From Ruthenibacterium sp. (GTDB lineage: Bacteria; Bacillota; Clostridia; Oscillospirales; Ruminococcaceae): DNA of 40,096 nucleotides. Below are positions 31,990-40,058 of this stretch, in pieces (position 1 is the first letter of the stretch; each line of letters opens with the position of its first letter). The position numbers were made by a program, and so were the translations under genes. The notes under the pieces are model-generated. The model saw only the letters and a list, made by a program, of their open reading frames with translations. It was not told the DNA's origin and did no database searches. The stretch spans positions 1-40,096 of the forward strand of contig JAHHSL010000014.1 of the NCBI GenBank assembly GCA_020025235.1. Reading direction: 5' to 3'.

Positions 31990-33360
31990 TTACGGCTGCG
32001 GATCATCGCAGCAGACAAAATCGGTATCCAGATAATTTGCCATGACGCGTGCCTTGAAGGTGCGGGAATCGCACATGCCCCTGCAGGTGCAGGCTGCACT
32101 GAGGTCTTCCGGCAGAACAAAGCGCAGGCAGTGAACCTGAATATCGCAGCAGCGCCTGCCGCTGTGCGCAGGAATGGTGACCGTTTTGATTCCGCGGTTG
32201 TGTTCGGTGCCGCGGCAGTCCACCTCTGTCAGCTGAACAGCAAGAGCAACCCGCTTGTTCGGGCACACATTTTTAATGGTCACGTTTAACTGTACGATGC
32301 GGCCGAGCGAAAGCAGATCGACATCGTTGAGATCGATCACGGCGGAATCCTGACAGCCGTTGAGCGTGAACGAAACAGGCTGCGGACAAGGTTCGGGGAT
32401 AACGATATCGTCACAGCCGACGGAAACGACCGGAGAGGGGAAAACAGCAGAAGCACCGGTGTCGTCGGTGAGAGTGATGGATTGGTTGATGGTCTTCTGC
32501 CCGCCGCCGGATGCTTCATTGTGTTGGATCTCAAAATCAAGCGTGGCGCTTTCCTCCCCGGCAGCGCCCAGCGCATCGATTTTCCACAGAAGGCTGTTTT
32601 CGCCGGTCATGGCGGCCGAACCGATCGAGGGCGTGTGAATCTGCACGATGCGGAAATCGGAGTGGATCACTTCGTCGATCACGCCGTGAATAACGCCTGC
32701 GCCCACCATGTAAAGCCCCAGATCAAGGAACATCGGCTCCACGTCGACGACGTTGTCGCTCCAGGATACATGGGTGGAGTCCGGGTCGGACGCCCACTGT
32801 GCAAGAATATGGCGCGGCAGGCCAAGCCCAATGCAGAAAATGGTGATCCCGGCTGCCTTTGCAGCCTGTGCCGCCGGGGCAGGGTCCGGACCGGCGCTGG
32901 TTTCTCCGTCCGTAAACATCAGGATGATTTTGCGGTTGGAAGAAGCCGGATCGAACATTTCCTGTGATTTGGTGAAAGCTGCCGCATGGTTGGTGCTGCC
33001 CATCGCTGCAAAACTGCGGATCGTATCTTTCAGTTCCGCCACATTTTGCGTCAGGCAGACGTCGGCTGCCGCCGTGCTCGAAAAGCTGACAATGCCGATT
33101 CGGCTCGCGCCGCCGAGCTTGCGGTTCGCTTCACCGTCTGATGCTGCGCAGATCATGTCGATCAGAGCGCATGCGCCGGTTTTCATGTGCTCCAGAGCAC
33201 CGCTTGTGCCCATGCTGCCGGAAACGTCCAGCGCAAGCACAATATCGGCGGGGTCGCTGCGGATGTCGGGTGTGGCTGTCAGCCCGAGGGTGACGGTCAG
33301 GGTACCGCCGCACGCGATCGAATCGGTGCTGATTTTCTTGACTGTACTGATGATGGCCAT
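31990..33360 (-). CDS. von Willebrand factor A domain protein with Cys-rich C-terminus
   Basis: 456 residues, AAGGAGG eight bases upstream. VWA fold ~38-215: MIDAS motif DVSGSMG (45-51), Thr in GSTNHAAA, and Asp in MFTDGETSAG. Then a beta-rich middle (~225-325) with an Ile/Asp-rich sandwich pattern, and a C-terminal domain (~335-456) with about ten cysteines including RRCCDIQVHC, CTCRGMC and FVCCDD. No signal peptide, lipobox, TM helix or sortase motif, so it is either cytoplasmic or exported by a non-classical route. The MIDAS site suggests metal-dependent ligand binding. I do not recognise a named subfamily; a surface or spore-coat role would be speculation. Confidence 0.78.
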   Translation of the reverse strand: MAIISTVKKISTDSIACGGTLTVTLGLTATPDIRSDPADIVLALDVSGSMGTSGALEHMKTGACALIDMICAASDGEANRKLGGASRIGIVSFSSTAAADVCLTQNVAELKDTIRSFAAMGSTNHAAAFTKSQEMFDPASSNRKIILMFTDGETSAGPDPAPAAQAAKAAGITIFCIGLGLPRHILAQWASDPDSTHVSWSDNVVDVEPMFLDLGLYMVGAGVIHGVIDEVIHSDFRIVQIHTPSIGSAAMTGENSLLWKIDALGAAGEESATLDFEIQHNEASGGGQKTINQSITLTDDTGASAVFPSPVVSVGCDDIVIPEPCPQPVSFTLNGCQDSAVIDLNDVDLLSLGRIVQLNVTIKNVCPNKRVALAVQLTEVDCRGTEHNRGIKTVTIPAHSGRRCCDIQVHCLRFVLPEDLSAACTCRGMCDSRTFKARVMANYLDTDFVCCDDPQP

Positions 33361-33433
33361 AGCAATTCCTCCTTACTTGCGGTTTTCTGCCGCAGTTTAT
33401 CCTATGGGGAAAGAAGGAAAGTTGTTCGCATGC

Positions 33434-33470
33434 AAAAACGGGATGCTGCCCTGCGGCAGCACCCCGTTTT
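33434..33470 (-). terminator. Terminator of the aromatic amino acid decarboxylase gene
   Basis: 16-bp stem (33435-33450 / 33455-33470) with one A-C mismatch and T5 on the minus strand, directly after the stop codon. Confidence 0.85.
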
Positions 33471-33472
33471 GG

Positions 33473-34906
33473 TCACTGGTGCATTTCTGCGTGGATCTCG
33501 TGCGCGTATTTATCCAAAAGCTGCAGGGTCGTCCGGATATCCTCCTGCGTCGTTTCGGGGTGGATCGCGCAAAAGCGCAGCACGGTTTTATTGTGCAGGA
33601 TCGTGGTGAACAAAGCGGCGTATCCGCTTTCGTTGATCCGTGCGCTCACCCGTTCGTTCAGTTCGTCCTTCTGCGCATCCGTCAGATCCTTTGGCGCATA
33701 GCGGAAGTTGACGATCGAAAGCTGCGCAGGGGAGGCGATTTCCCAGTCTTTTTTGGAGGCAATGATCTCTTCCGCCCACTTTGCCTGCTTGAAGCCCTGT
33801 TCCACAGCGGAACCCATAAGCTCGGTGCCCAGGACCTGCAACGTCAGCCAAAGCTTCAGCCCGCGTGCAGGCCGTGTCAGTTCAATGCCGATATCGAACA
33901 TGTTCAGCGCTTCCTGATTTTCGCTGATGTCTTTCAGGTATTCCGGATTGACATGGAAGCTCTGATATAATGTATTGACGTCCTTTGCAAGAACCATGGC
34001 GCATCCGTATGTCTGGAAAAGCCATTTGTGTGCGTCCCAGCTCAGGCTGTCGGCAAGCTCCACACCTTTAAGCAGCGATTTGTATTTCGGGCTTAAAAGA
34101 ACCGAAGCACCGAGCGCGCCGTCCACATGGAACCACATGTCGTATTTGCGGCACAAAGCGGCAATTTCCTCCAGCGGATCGATGCTGCCCGTGTTGGTGG
34201 TCCCGGCGGTTCCGATCACTGTGAACGGGATGAAGCCATCGGCGATGTCCTTTTGCACTGCCGATTCCAGCTCTGGCATCTTCATGCGGAACTGATCGTC
34301 CGTGGGGATCACGCGGATGCGCTGCGAGGTGATGCCGATGACGCGCAGCCCCTTTGCAACGCAGCTGTGTGTCTGGTCGGAAACATAGGCGACGCCGAGA
34401 TTCAGCGTATCCTCCGTCAGCTTGCGGTCTCTTGCGGCGGTAAGGGCGGTGATGTTCGCCATGGAACCGCCGCTGACGAAGATGCCGCCGGCCTTTTCCC
34501 CAAAGCCTGCCTGGTCGGCAAGCCAGCGGATGACCTGCTGCTCTGCACAGTTGACGGCGGGCGCCATTTTCGTGCCGCCGGCGTGGATGTTGTAGGCAGA
34601 GGTCATGACGTCGCCAAGCCACGAAACGCAGGATGCGGGGCCGGGGACAAAGCCGAAAAAGCGGGGATGATTGGTATTCCCGCTGTAACGGAAAATTTCA
34701 TTTTCCATTTCCTTGATGACGTCTGCCACAGGGCGCCCCTTTTCGGGAAACGGAATGTTTTTGATCTTTTCAAGCTGCAGGGGCGCAGCCTCCTGAATGA
34801 CAGGCTGCGTGCGGATCTCATGCTTTTCTACACAGAAATCGTGAACGAAATCACGCACAGCATCTTCAAGCTGCTGTGTATCGAGTATAAATTCTTTTCC
34901 TTTCAT
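33473..34906 (-). CDS. PLP-dependent aromatic L-amino acid decarboxylase (tryptophan-decarboxylase type)
   Basis: 477 residues, group II decarboxylase. PLP Lys294 in SWDAHKWLFQTYG, His180 (ring stacking) in SDQTHSCVAKG, Asp262 in WFHVDGA, substrate-loop and fold landmarks HPRFFGFVPGPAS and AYNIHAGGTKMAPAVN. The full length aligns from memory with the Ruminococcus gnavus tryptophan decarboxylase, which makes tryptamine and also phenethylamine; tyrosine decarboxylases of enterococci are longer and different. Expected reaction: tryptophan (or phenylalanine) to amine plus CO2 in the cytoplasm. No amine antiporter lies beside it. ATG at 34906; AAAGGA 11 bases upstream. Driven by the promoter at 34969-34997. 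Substrate preference unproven. Confidence 0.9.
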   Translation of the reverse strand: MKGKEFILDTQQLEDAVRDFVHDFCVEKHEIRTQPVIQEAAPLQLEKIKNIPFPEKGRPVADVIKEMENEIFRYSGNTNHPRFFGFVPGPASCVSWLGDVMTSAYNIHAGGTKMAPAVNCAEQQVIRWLADQAGFGEKAGGIFVSGGSMANITALTAARDRKLTEDTLNLGVAYVSDQTHSCVAKGLRVIGITSQRIRVIPTDDQFRMKMPELESAVQKDIADGFIPFTVIGTAGTTNTGSIDPLEEIAALCRKYDMWFHVDGALGASVLLSPKYKSLLKGVELADSLSWDAHKWLFQTYGCAMVLAKDVNTLYQSFHVNPEYLKDISENQEALNMFDIGIELTRPARGLKLWLTLQVLGTELMGSAVEQGFKQAKWAEEIIASKKDWEIASPAQLSIVNFRYAPKDLTDAQKDELNERVSARINESGYAALFTTILHNKTVLRFCAIHPETTQEDIRTTLQLLDKYAHEIHAEMHQ

Positions 34907-34934
34907 TGTGCATGATCCTTTCTTGGGTTTTGTG

Positions 34935-34982
34935 TAGTATAGACAATTTGTAAAATGCTTTTTTGAATAGTATACACGATTT
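34935..34982 (-). repeat. Promoter-region direct repeat (two copies, 33 bp apart)
   Basis: TAGTATAGACAATTT (34935-34949) and TAGTATACACGATTT (34968-34982) agree at 13 of 15 positions. Both are followed by TTGTAAAAT, after 0 and 10 extra bases, so the whole promoter block appears duplicated. The proximal copy has only a 7-bp spacer between TTTACA and TATACT and should be inactive as a promoter. Confidence 0.7.
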
Positions 34983-34997
34983 TTGGGGGCTTGTAAA
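34969..34997 (-). promoter_or_regulatory. Promoter of the decarboxylase gene
   Basis: Minus strand TTTACA (34992-34997), 17-bp spacer, TATACT (34969-34974). Confidence 0.7.
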
Positions 34998-35005
34998 ATC
35001 CGGCG

Positions 35006-35039
35006 CAAAAAAACAGCACCGGCGGGCAGCCGATGCTGT
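35006..35039 (-). terminator. Terminator of the 68-residue protein gene
   Basis: Stem 35013-35023 / 35029-35039 (ACAGCACCGGC, one mismatch), 5-nt loop, T7 on the minus strand. Confidence 0.7.
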
Positions 35040-35128
35040 ATGGTTGCGGGGAAAAAGCGGCAGTGCGCAGCAGGAATGGAGCCTGTGCAGCATAAAGCGG
35101 ACAGGGAGTGCACAGCCCGGTCACGGAT

Positions 35129-35335
35129 TCAGCGGTTTTCAAATTCTTTCTGCGCTGCTTCCACTGAAATCAGATCGAAGGTTTCCCACAAAAAGTCCAA
35201 TATGCAGTTCTGCGCATCCCGGCTTACGCCAGCACGTTTCATCGCCATTTGGCAGTAACCGGCGCAGGCGTTTTTGAAGTTTGCATCAGGCATGGTGAAT
35301 TTGCCGAGCGCATCCGTGTCGAAATCAAGATTCAT
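35129..35335 (-). CDS. Small protein of unknown function
   Basis: 68 residues from ATG 35335 with AAGGAG eight bases upstream. Composition: helical, acidic, with three Cys (CAGYC at ~23-27, one at ~45) and aromatic DFLWETFDL. No signal peptide or TM. No recognised family. It lies upstream of the decarboxylase gene in the same direction but a terminator (35006-35039) and the decarboxylase's own promoter separate them, so it is probably transcribed alone or from the MerR side. Good codon use and ribosome site argue it is real. Confidence 0.65.
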   Translation of the reverse strand: MNLDFDTDALGKFTMPDANFKNACAGYCQMAMKRAGVSRDAQNCILDFLWETFDLISVEAAQKEFENR

Positions 35336-35464
35336 AATAAACTTCTCCTTTTCCGCTGATGCAAAAGACACCAGGCGTTGTTTTCTTCTTTGTGTGATAC
35401 GGGTAAAATGCAGTGCTGCATATTCTTTTGCTGCGAAAACCGCCGCAAAAGGGCAAAGGCTTTG

Positions 35465-36199
35465 TTATTCGGCTTTGCCGGTTTCGTCCGTGCCGGTTTC
35501 CACGCAAAAGCCCTTGTGCCCGCAGCAGGGGCAGGTCAGCTTTCGTGTGGTGAGCGTATGCCTTGCAAAGAAAAATTCCCGCTTGCCGGGTTTGAATATC
35601 GTATGGCACTGCGGACAGATGTAGGATACATTCTTCCAAGAAAAATCAAGGCTCCATACGACAAACGGTATCGCAAACAGAGTGTACAGGACAAAAGGCC
35701 ACCAGATACCATGAAAAATCCAAAGAAAGATCGATCCCCATTCCGCGATCCCGGCAGGAATGGCGGCGGCAGTCATAATCAGGCGAACCTTGCGCAGCTT
35801 TTGCTTACTTTTCATAATGTGTGCTATGTCGCCAATGGTCTCGACGGAAAAATGTTCAATGAATTTCAAGGAGCTTTGGATCTGCTCCAGGATCTCCAAT
35901 TGTTTCTGCTGTTCGGCAATGGTGCTCTGCACCTCTTTTTTCTGCTGCTCCAGCAAAATGGAAATCACTTTTTCCGGCTCTGTTTCCGAAAACAGCTGCC
36001 CGATACTGCTGATCGAAAGACCTGCCTGCCGAAGAAAGCAGATGATTTTCATTTTTTTCAGATCTTCTTCAGAGTAAAGACGGCGCCCGCCTTCGGAAAG
36101 TTCACTGGGTGTCAGGATCCCGCGTGCATCATAATACTGCACGGTTCGCACGGATACACAGCAGAGCTTGGAAATTTCGCCGGTTGTGTATTTTGACAT
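35465..36199 (-). CDS. MerR-family regulator fused to membrane segments and a zinc ribbon
   Basis: 244 residues from ATG 36199 (AAGGAGG eight bases upstream; the GTG three codons earlier lies too close to that site). MerR winged HTH ~1-70: YTTGEISKLCCVSVRTVQYYD and RRLYSEEDLKKM. Dimerisation coiled coil ~75-115. Two hydrophobic segments ~138-162 and 165-183. C-terminal zinc-ribbon-like pairs CPQC (195-198) and CPCC (223-226). A MerR domain tied to the membrane would act as a one-component membrane-bound regulator. No obvious target beside it; the ligand is unknown. Confidence 0.8.
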   Translation of the reverse strand: MSKYTTGEISKLCCVSVRTVQYYDARGILTPSELSEGGRRLYSEEDLKKMKIICFLRQAGLSISSIGQLFSETEPEKVISILLEQQKKEVQSTIAEQQKQLEILEQIQSSLKFIEHFSVETIGDIAHIMKSKQKLRKVRLIMTAAAIPAGIAEWGSIFLWIFHGIWWPFVLYTLFAIPFVVWSLDFSWKNVSYICPQCHTIFKPGKREFFFARHTLTTRKLTCPCCGHKGFCVETGTDETGKAE

Positions 36200-36318
36200 A
36201 GCATTCACCTCCTTCTGACGCCTATATTACAGGATCACGCAGCGTCACAAGCAATCGGTTACGCAGGGGGATTTTTCAAAACGGACAAAAAATGCTGCAA
36301 TAAAAACGTTCAAAGGGT

Positions 36319-36347
36319 ATTGTAGCAAGTTCGCGGCATAAAAACAA
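36319..36347 (-). promoter_or_regulatory. Candidate promoter of the MerR gene
   Basis: Minus strand TTGTTT (36342-36347), 17-bp spacer, TACAAT (36319-36324) with an upstream TG; it gives a leader of ~115 nt. The rest of 36200-36473 shows nothing else supportable. Confidence 0.4.
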
Positions 36348-36473
36348 CCATGCAAAAGCAGCACAGGGATAAAACCGGCGCATTTTGCACCGCGGCAGGG
36401 CCGGCACGGGAAAGTGTGCAAAAAACAAAAAATACAGGACACCGTTTTGCATAAAAATGAAGCGGACTTCAAA

Positions 36474-36502
36474 TTGAACCGTCAGGACACTTGTGCTATA
36501 CT
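36474..36502 (+). promoter_or_regulatory. Promoter of the glucuronidase-sulfatase operon
   Basis: TTGAAC (36474-36479), 17-bp spacer, TATACT (36497-36502), leaving a leader of ~107 nt. Confidence 0.7.
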
Positions 36503-36615
36503 GAAATAAAATCACTGTTATTGTTCGCAAACGGGTTTTCCGGAAAGCAGAAATGCTGCAGGGCACAGAGGATCATTCCGGAATGTTCTGGCGTACAAAC
36601 AGGAAGGAGCCGTTT

Positions 36616-38373
36616 ATGATCTATCCGAAAATGACAGAGAGCCGAATGAGACTTTCCCTTGATGGGATTTGGGATTTTTCGCTGCTGTCCGATGAAGAAT
36701 CGCAGAACCTGCAGGCAGGAAAACATATTGAAAACGCCCTTTCGATGCCGGTGCCATCGGCATACAACGATCTATACGAAACCCGCGCGTTTCGCGACCA
36801 CATGGGCGATATGGTATACCAGCGCACCGTACATCTTACAAAGCAGATGCTGCAAGAGCGCACGATGCTTTATTTTGAAAGCGTGACGCATCGTGCAGCC
36901 GTTTACTGGAACGGAACGCTGCTCGGCACCCATAAGGGCGGTTTCCTTCCGTTTGAATTTGAACTGAACGGAACGGCCGTTCCGGGCGAAAACCTGCTGA
37001 CTGTGGTTGTGAACAACGTTCTGGATGAAACGACGCTTCCGTGCGGACGCATCGAAACCCGCGAATATCCGAACCTGCCGCCGCGCACGGTAAATCTGCC
37101 GAACTTTGATTATTTCAATTACAGCGGCATCCTGCGTCCGGTGTGCATCTATACCACACCGAAAAAACACATCCGCGATATCACGGTATCCGGCCATGCA
37201 GACAAAAGCTTCGCGTGGGATATCGCATGCGATGAGACATCGGACGTTTGCATTGCCGTGCGGGACGGTGAGGGAAATACCGTGTTCAAGGGCACCGGAC
37301 GCACCGGCACAGCAGTACTGAATGGAGCAAAGCTGTGGAGCCCGGAGCATCCGCATCTGTACACGCTGGAGGTGCATGCGGGTGATGACGTATACTCCCA
37401 GACATTCGGCTTTCGGGATATCGAGATCCGCGGCTGCCGGATCCTGCTCAATGGCGAGCCGGTGTACTTAAAGGGCTTCGGCAAGCACGAGGATGCGCCG
37501 GTCAGCGGCAGAGGATATAACCCCGCCTACTATGTTAAGGATATCGCGCTGATGAAATGGATCGGCGCCAATTCCCTGCGCACGAGCCATTATCCGTACA
37601 GCGAAACCTTCCTGGATCTGTGCGACCGTGAGGGTATCCTTGTCATCGACGAAGCACCGGCGGTGGGGCTGCATACCGGCTTCACGGCAGTGGGGCTTTT
37701 GGGCGGCACGCCGAACGGCACATGGAAAAAATTAAAGACGGCGGAACATCACAGCGAAGTGCTTCGGGATATGGTGTCGCGCGATAAAAACCATCCGTGC
37801 GTGATCGCATGGAGCGTTGCAAACGAACCCGCAAGCGAAGAAGAAGGCGCACGCGAATACTTTGAGCCGCTGATGAATCAGGTGCGCCGTCAGGACCCGC
37901 AGCATCGTCCGGTCACGATCGTCACCTATGAGGGTTCTTCGCCCAAGGCGTGCAAGGTGGCGGAGCTGTGCGATTTCCTGGTGCTGAACCGCTACCGCGG
38001 CTGGTATGATACCGAGGGCGATCTGGAAGCGGCGGGTGAGCTGCTGCGCACCGAGCTGGAGGCGTTCCACCGCCGCTGCCCGGATGCGCCGATCATGCTC
38101 GGGGAATACGGCGCGGATGCCATTGCCGGCATGCATAATACAACGCCGTCGCTGTTCAGTGAAGAATATCAGGCGCAGATGCTGGAAAAATACGGGGAAA
38201 TCATGGATTCTCTGCCGTTTGCAGCCGGTGAGCACGCATGGAACTTTGCGGATTTTGCTACGGCGGAAAACATCAAGCGCGTGCAGGGGAATAAAAAGGG
38301 CGTATTCACGCGGGATCGTCAGCCCAAGCTGGCAGCCTATGTGCTGCGCCGCCGCTGGAAAGAGAAAAAGTGA
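36616..38373 (+). CDS. uidA: Beta-glucuronidase (glycoside hydrolase family 2)
   Basis: 585 residues from ATG 36616 (GGAAGGAG upstream), close to the length of E. coli GUS. GH2 jelly-roll ~10-180, Ig-like ~185-272, TIM barrel ~275-585. Acid/base Glu404 in WSVANEPAS, nucleophile Glu497 in MLGEYGAD, and the glucuronate-carboxylate-reading NxK motif Asn559-Lys561 (GNKKGVFTRDRQPK). FGKHEDAPVSGRG (288-300) is also typical. The active-site loop between residues ~350 and ~383 is about four residues shorter than the E. coli Loop 1, so it is a Loop 1 or mini-Loop 1 type. No signal peptide: intracellular. Frees glucuronate from conjugates or oligosaccharides. Followed by a sulfatase 60 bp on. Confidence 0.93.
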   Translation: MIYPKMTESRMRLSLDGIWDFSLLSDEESQNLQAGKHIENALSMPVPSAYNDLYETRAFRDHMGDMVYQRTVHLTKQMLQERTMLYFESVTHRAAVYWNGTLLGTHKGGFLPFEFELNGTAVPGENLLTVVVNNVLDETTLPCGRIETREYPNLPPRTVNLPNFDYFNYSGILRPVCIYTTPKKHIRDITVSGHADKSFAWDIACDETSDVCIAVRDGEGNTVFKGTGRTGTAVLNGAKLWSPEHPHLYTLEVHAGDDVYSQTFGFRDIEIRGCRILLNGEPVYLKGFGKHEDAPVSGRGYNPAYYVKDIALMKWIGANSLRTSHYPYSETFLDLCDREGILVIDEAPAVGLHTGFTAVGLLGGTPNGTWKKLKTAEHHSEVLRDMVSRDKNHPCVIAWSVANEPASEEEGAREYFEPLMNQVRRQDPQHRPVTIVTYEGSSPKACKVAELCDFLVLNRYRGWYDTEGDLEAAGELLRTELEAFHRRCPDAPIMLGEYGADAIAGMHNTTPSLFSEEYQAQMLEKYGEIMDSLPFAAGEHAWNFADFATAENIKRVQGNKKGVFTRDRQPKLAAYVLRRRWKEKK

Positions 38374-38432
38374 TCCGGGCCATAATAAATGCCGCAGCGA
38401 AAAACTGCGACGCAGAATAAAGGAGAAGAAAA

Positions 38433-39938
38433 ATGAGCAGACAGTTTATTCTCATCATGGCTGATACCGTCCGTAAGGACATGCTCGGCTGTTACGGGAA
38501 TCCGCTTATGAAAACTCCGAATATCGACCGTCTGTGTGAACAGGGCATCCGGTATGACAATGCATACAGCTGCCAGCCCGTCTGCGGGCCGGCGCGCAGT
38601 GCAATTTTTACCGGCGTGTTCCCGCACTCGAACGGGGTCGTTGCAAATTCGCTGCCGCTGGGCGATAATGTCAAAACAGTCGGCCAGCGCCTGACGGATC
38701 AGGGTGTCCACTGCGGATATGTGGGAAAATGGCATCTTGATGGCGGCGATTATTTCGGGACCGGACGCTGCCCCGAAGGCTTTGATCCGGAATACTGGTA
38801 CGACATGAAATGCTATCTTGAGGAGCTTTCCGACGAAGATAAGCAGAGAAGCCGCAAAAGCTCCACGGCGTACGATCCGGATTGGACAGAGGATAAAACG
38901 TATGCGCACCGCTGCACGAACAGAGCGCTGCGTTTCCTGGAAAAGAACCGCGGCACGGATTTCTTCCTGACCGTTTCGTATGATGAGCCGCACGGGCCGT
39001 GCATCTGTCCCGCACCGTTCAACACCATGTACCGCGGTGTACGCATGCCGGAAAGCCGCAATTATGCAGACGATTTGAGCCAAAAGCCGTTCATGCAGAC
39101 GCTGTGGGCGGGCAATGCGGCGGATGCAGACCCCGAATCCCTGCATTCGGCAGGGGACGGCCTGGCATTGTTCCTTGGGGCAAACAGCTTTGTGGATTAT
39201 GAGATCGGGCGGATCATGGAGATCATCGACCGCGATTATCCGGATGCGATCGTCGTGTTTACGTCAGATCACGGCGATATGCTCGGCAATCATCGCGTGC
39301 AGGGAAAAAACTCTGCGATGTACCGAGAAATTGCCAATATCCCGTTGATTGTCCGCGGCGGTGAAAAGGGAAAGGTCGTCACTGCGCCTGCGTCGCATAT
39401 CGACCTTGTGCCGACCATTCTGGAATATATGGGGCTGCCGATCCCGCGTATTCTGGAAGGCAAAAGCATGCTGCACCAGTTCTATGATACGGGCATCCGC
39501 GTGAATGATTATGCGCATACGGAATTTACGCGGTACGAGGTCGACCATGACGGCTTCGGCGGGCTGCAGATGATGCGCGGTATTACAGACGGACGCTATA
39601 AGCTGGTACTGCATCTGTGTGATACCGACGAGTTTTATGATATGGAAAAGGACCCGGATGAGGTGGAAAACCTGATCGACAAAAGTGAGCCTGCGCCGAT
39701 CCGTGATCGTCTGCACGATGAACTCATCCGCCATATGAACGATACACGCGATGCGTACCGTGGGTACCAGTGGGCAGTGCGCCCGTGGCGCAGGGATAAA
39801 AAGGCAACATGGGAAAATGATGCGTGTACGCGTCAGCGGGAAAACGAAGAGTATGAGCCGCGCCAGCTGGATTATGATACCGGCATGCCGATCAAACAGG
39901 CAGTGCGCCATAAAAATCTGTATGATGTAAAAAAGTAA
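38433..39938 (+). CDS. Type I sulfatase (formylglycine-dependent)
   Basis: 501 residues, AAGGAG upstream. Cys51 in CGPARSAIFTG is the CxPxR motif converted to formylglycine; the Cys form needs an anaerobic sulfatase-maturating enzyme, not encoded here. Other active-site marks: Asp11 (MADTVRKD; second metal Asp is Thr12), KWH (99-101), His187 in DEPHGP, Asp279-His280 in SDHGD. No signal peptide, so it acts in the cytoplasm like the preceding glucuronidase. Together they suggest removal of sulfate and glucuronate from an imported sulfated glucuronide or glycosaminoglycan fragment; order and substrate are inferred. Ends before the terminator at 39956-39996. Confidence 0.92.
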   Translation: MSRQFILIMADTVRKDMLGCYGNPLMKTPNIDRLCEQGIRYDNAYSCQPVCGPARSAIFTGVFPHSNGVVANSLPLGDNVKTVGQRLTDQGVHCGYVGKWHLDGGDYFGTGRCPEGFDPEYWYDMKCYLEELSDEDKQRSRKSSTAYDPDWTEDKTYAHRCTNRALRFLEKNRGTDFFLTVSYDEPHGPCICPAPFNTMYRGVRMPESRNYADDLSQKPFMQTLWAGNAADADPESLHSAGDGLALFLGANSFVDYEIGRIMEIIDRDYPDAIVVFTSDHGDMLGNHRVQGKNSAMYREIANIPLIVRGGEKGKVVTAPASHIDLVPTILEYMGLPIPRILEGKSMLHQFYDTGIRVNDYAHTEFTRYEVDHDGFGGLQMMRGITDGRYKLVLHLCDTDEFYDMEKDPDEVENLIDKSEPAPIRDRLHDELIRHMNDTRDAYRGYQWAVRPWRRDKKATWENDACTRQRENEEYEPRQLDYDTGMPIKQAVRHKNLYDVKK

Positions 39939-39955
39939 AAGTCTTTTTACGGCAT

Positions 39956-39996
39956 AAAACAAGGGCTTTCGGTTTGACCGGAGGCCCTTGTTTTAT
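39956..39996 (+). terminator. Terminator of the glucuronidase-sulfatase operon
   Basis: 11-bp stem AAAACAAGGGC (39956-39966) / GCCCTTGTTTT (39984-39994) with T-rich tail. Confidence 0.88.
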
Positions 39997-40058
39997 TAAT
40001 ACGCTTTCCGTCTTCCTGCTTTTCTGCAAGATATGCAACCTCTCGGAACGCATAGATG

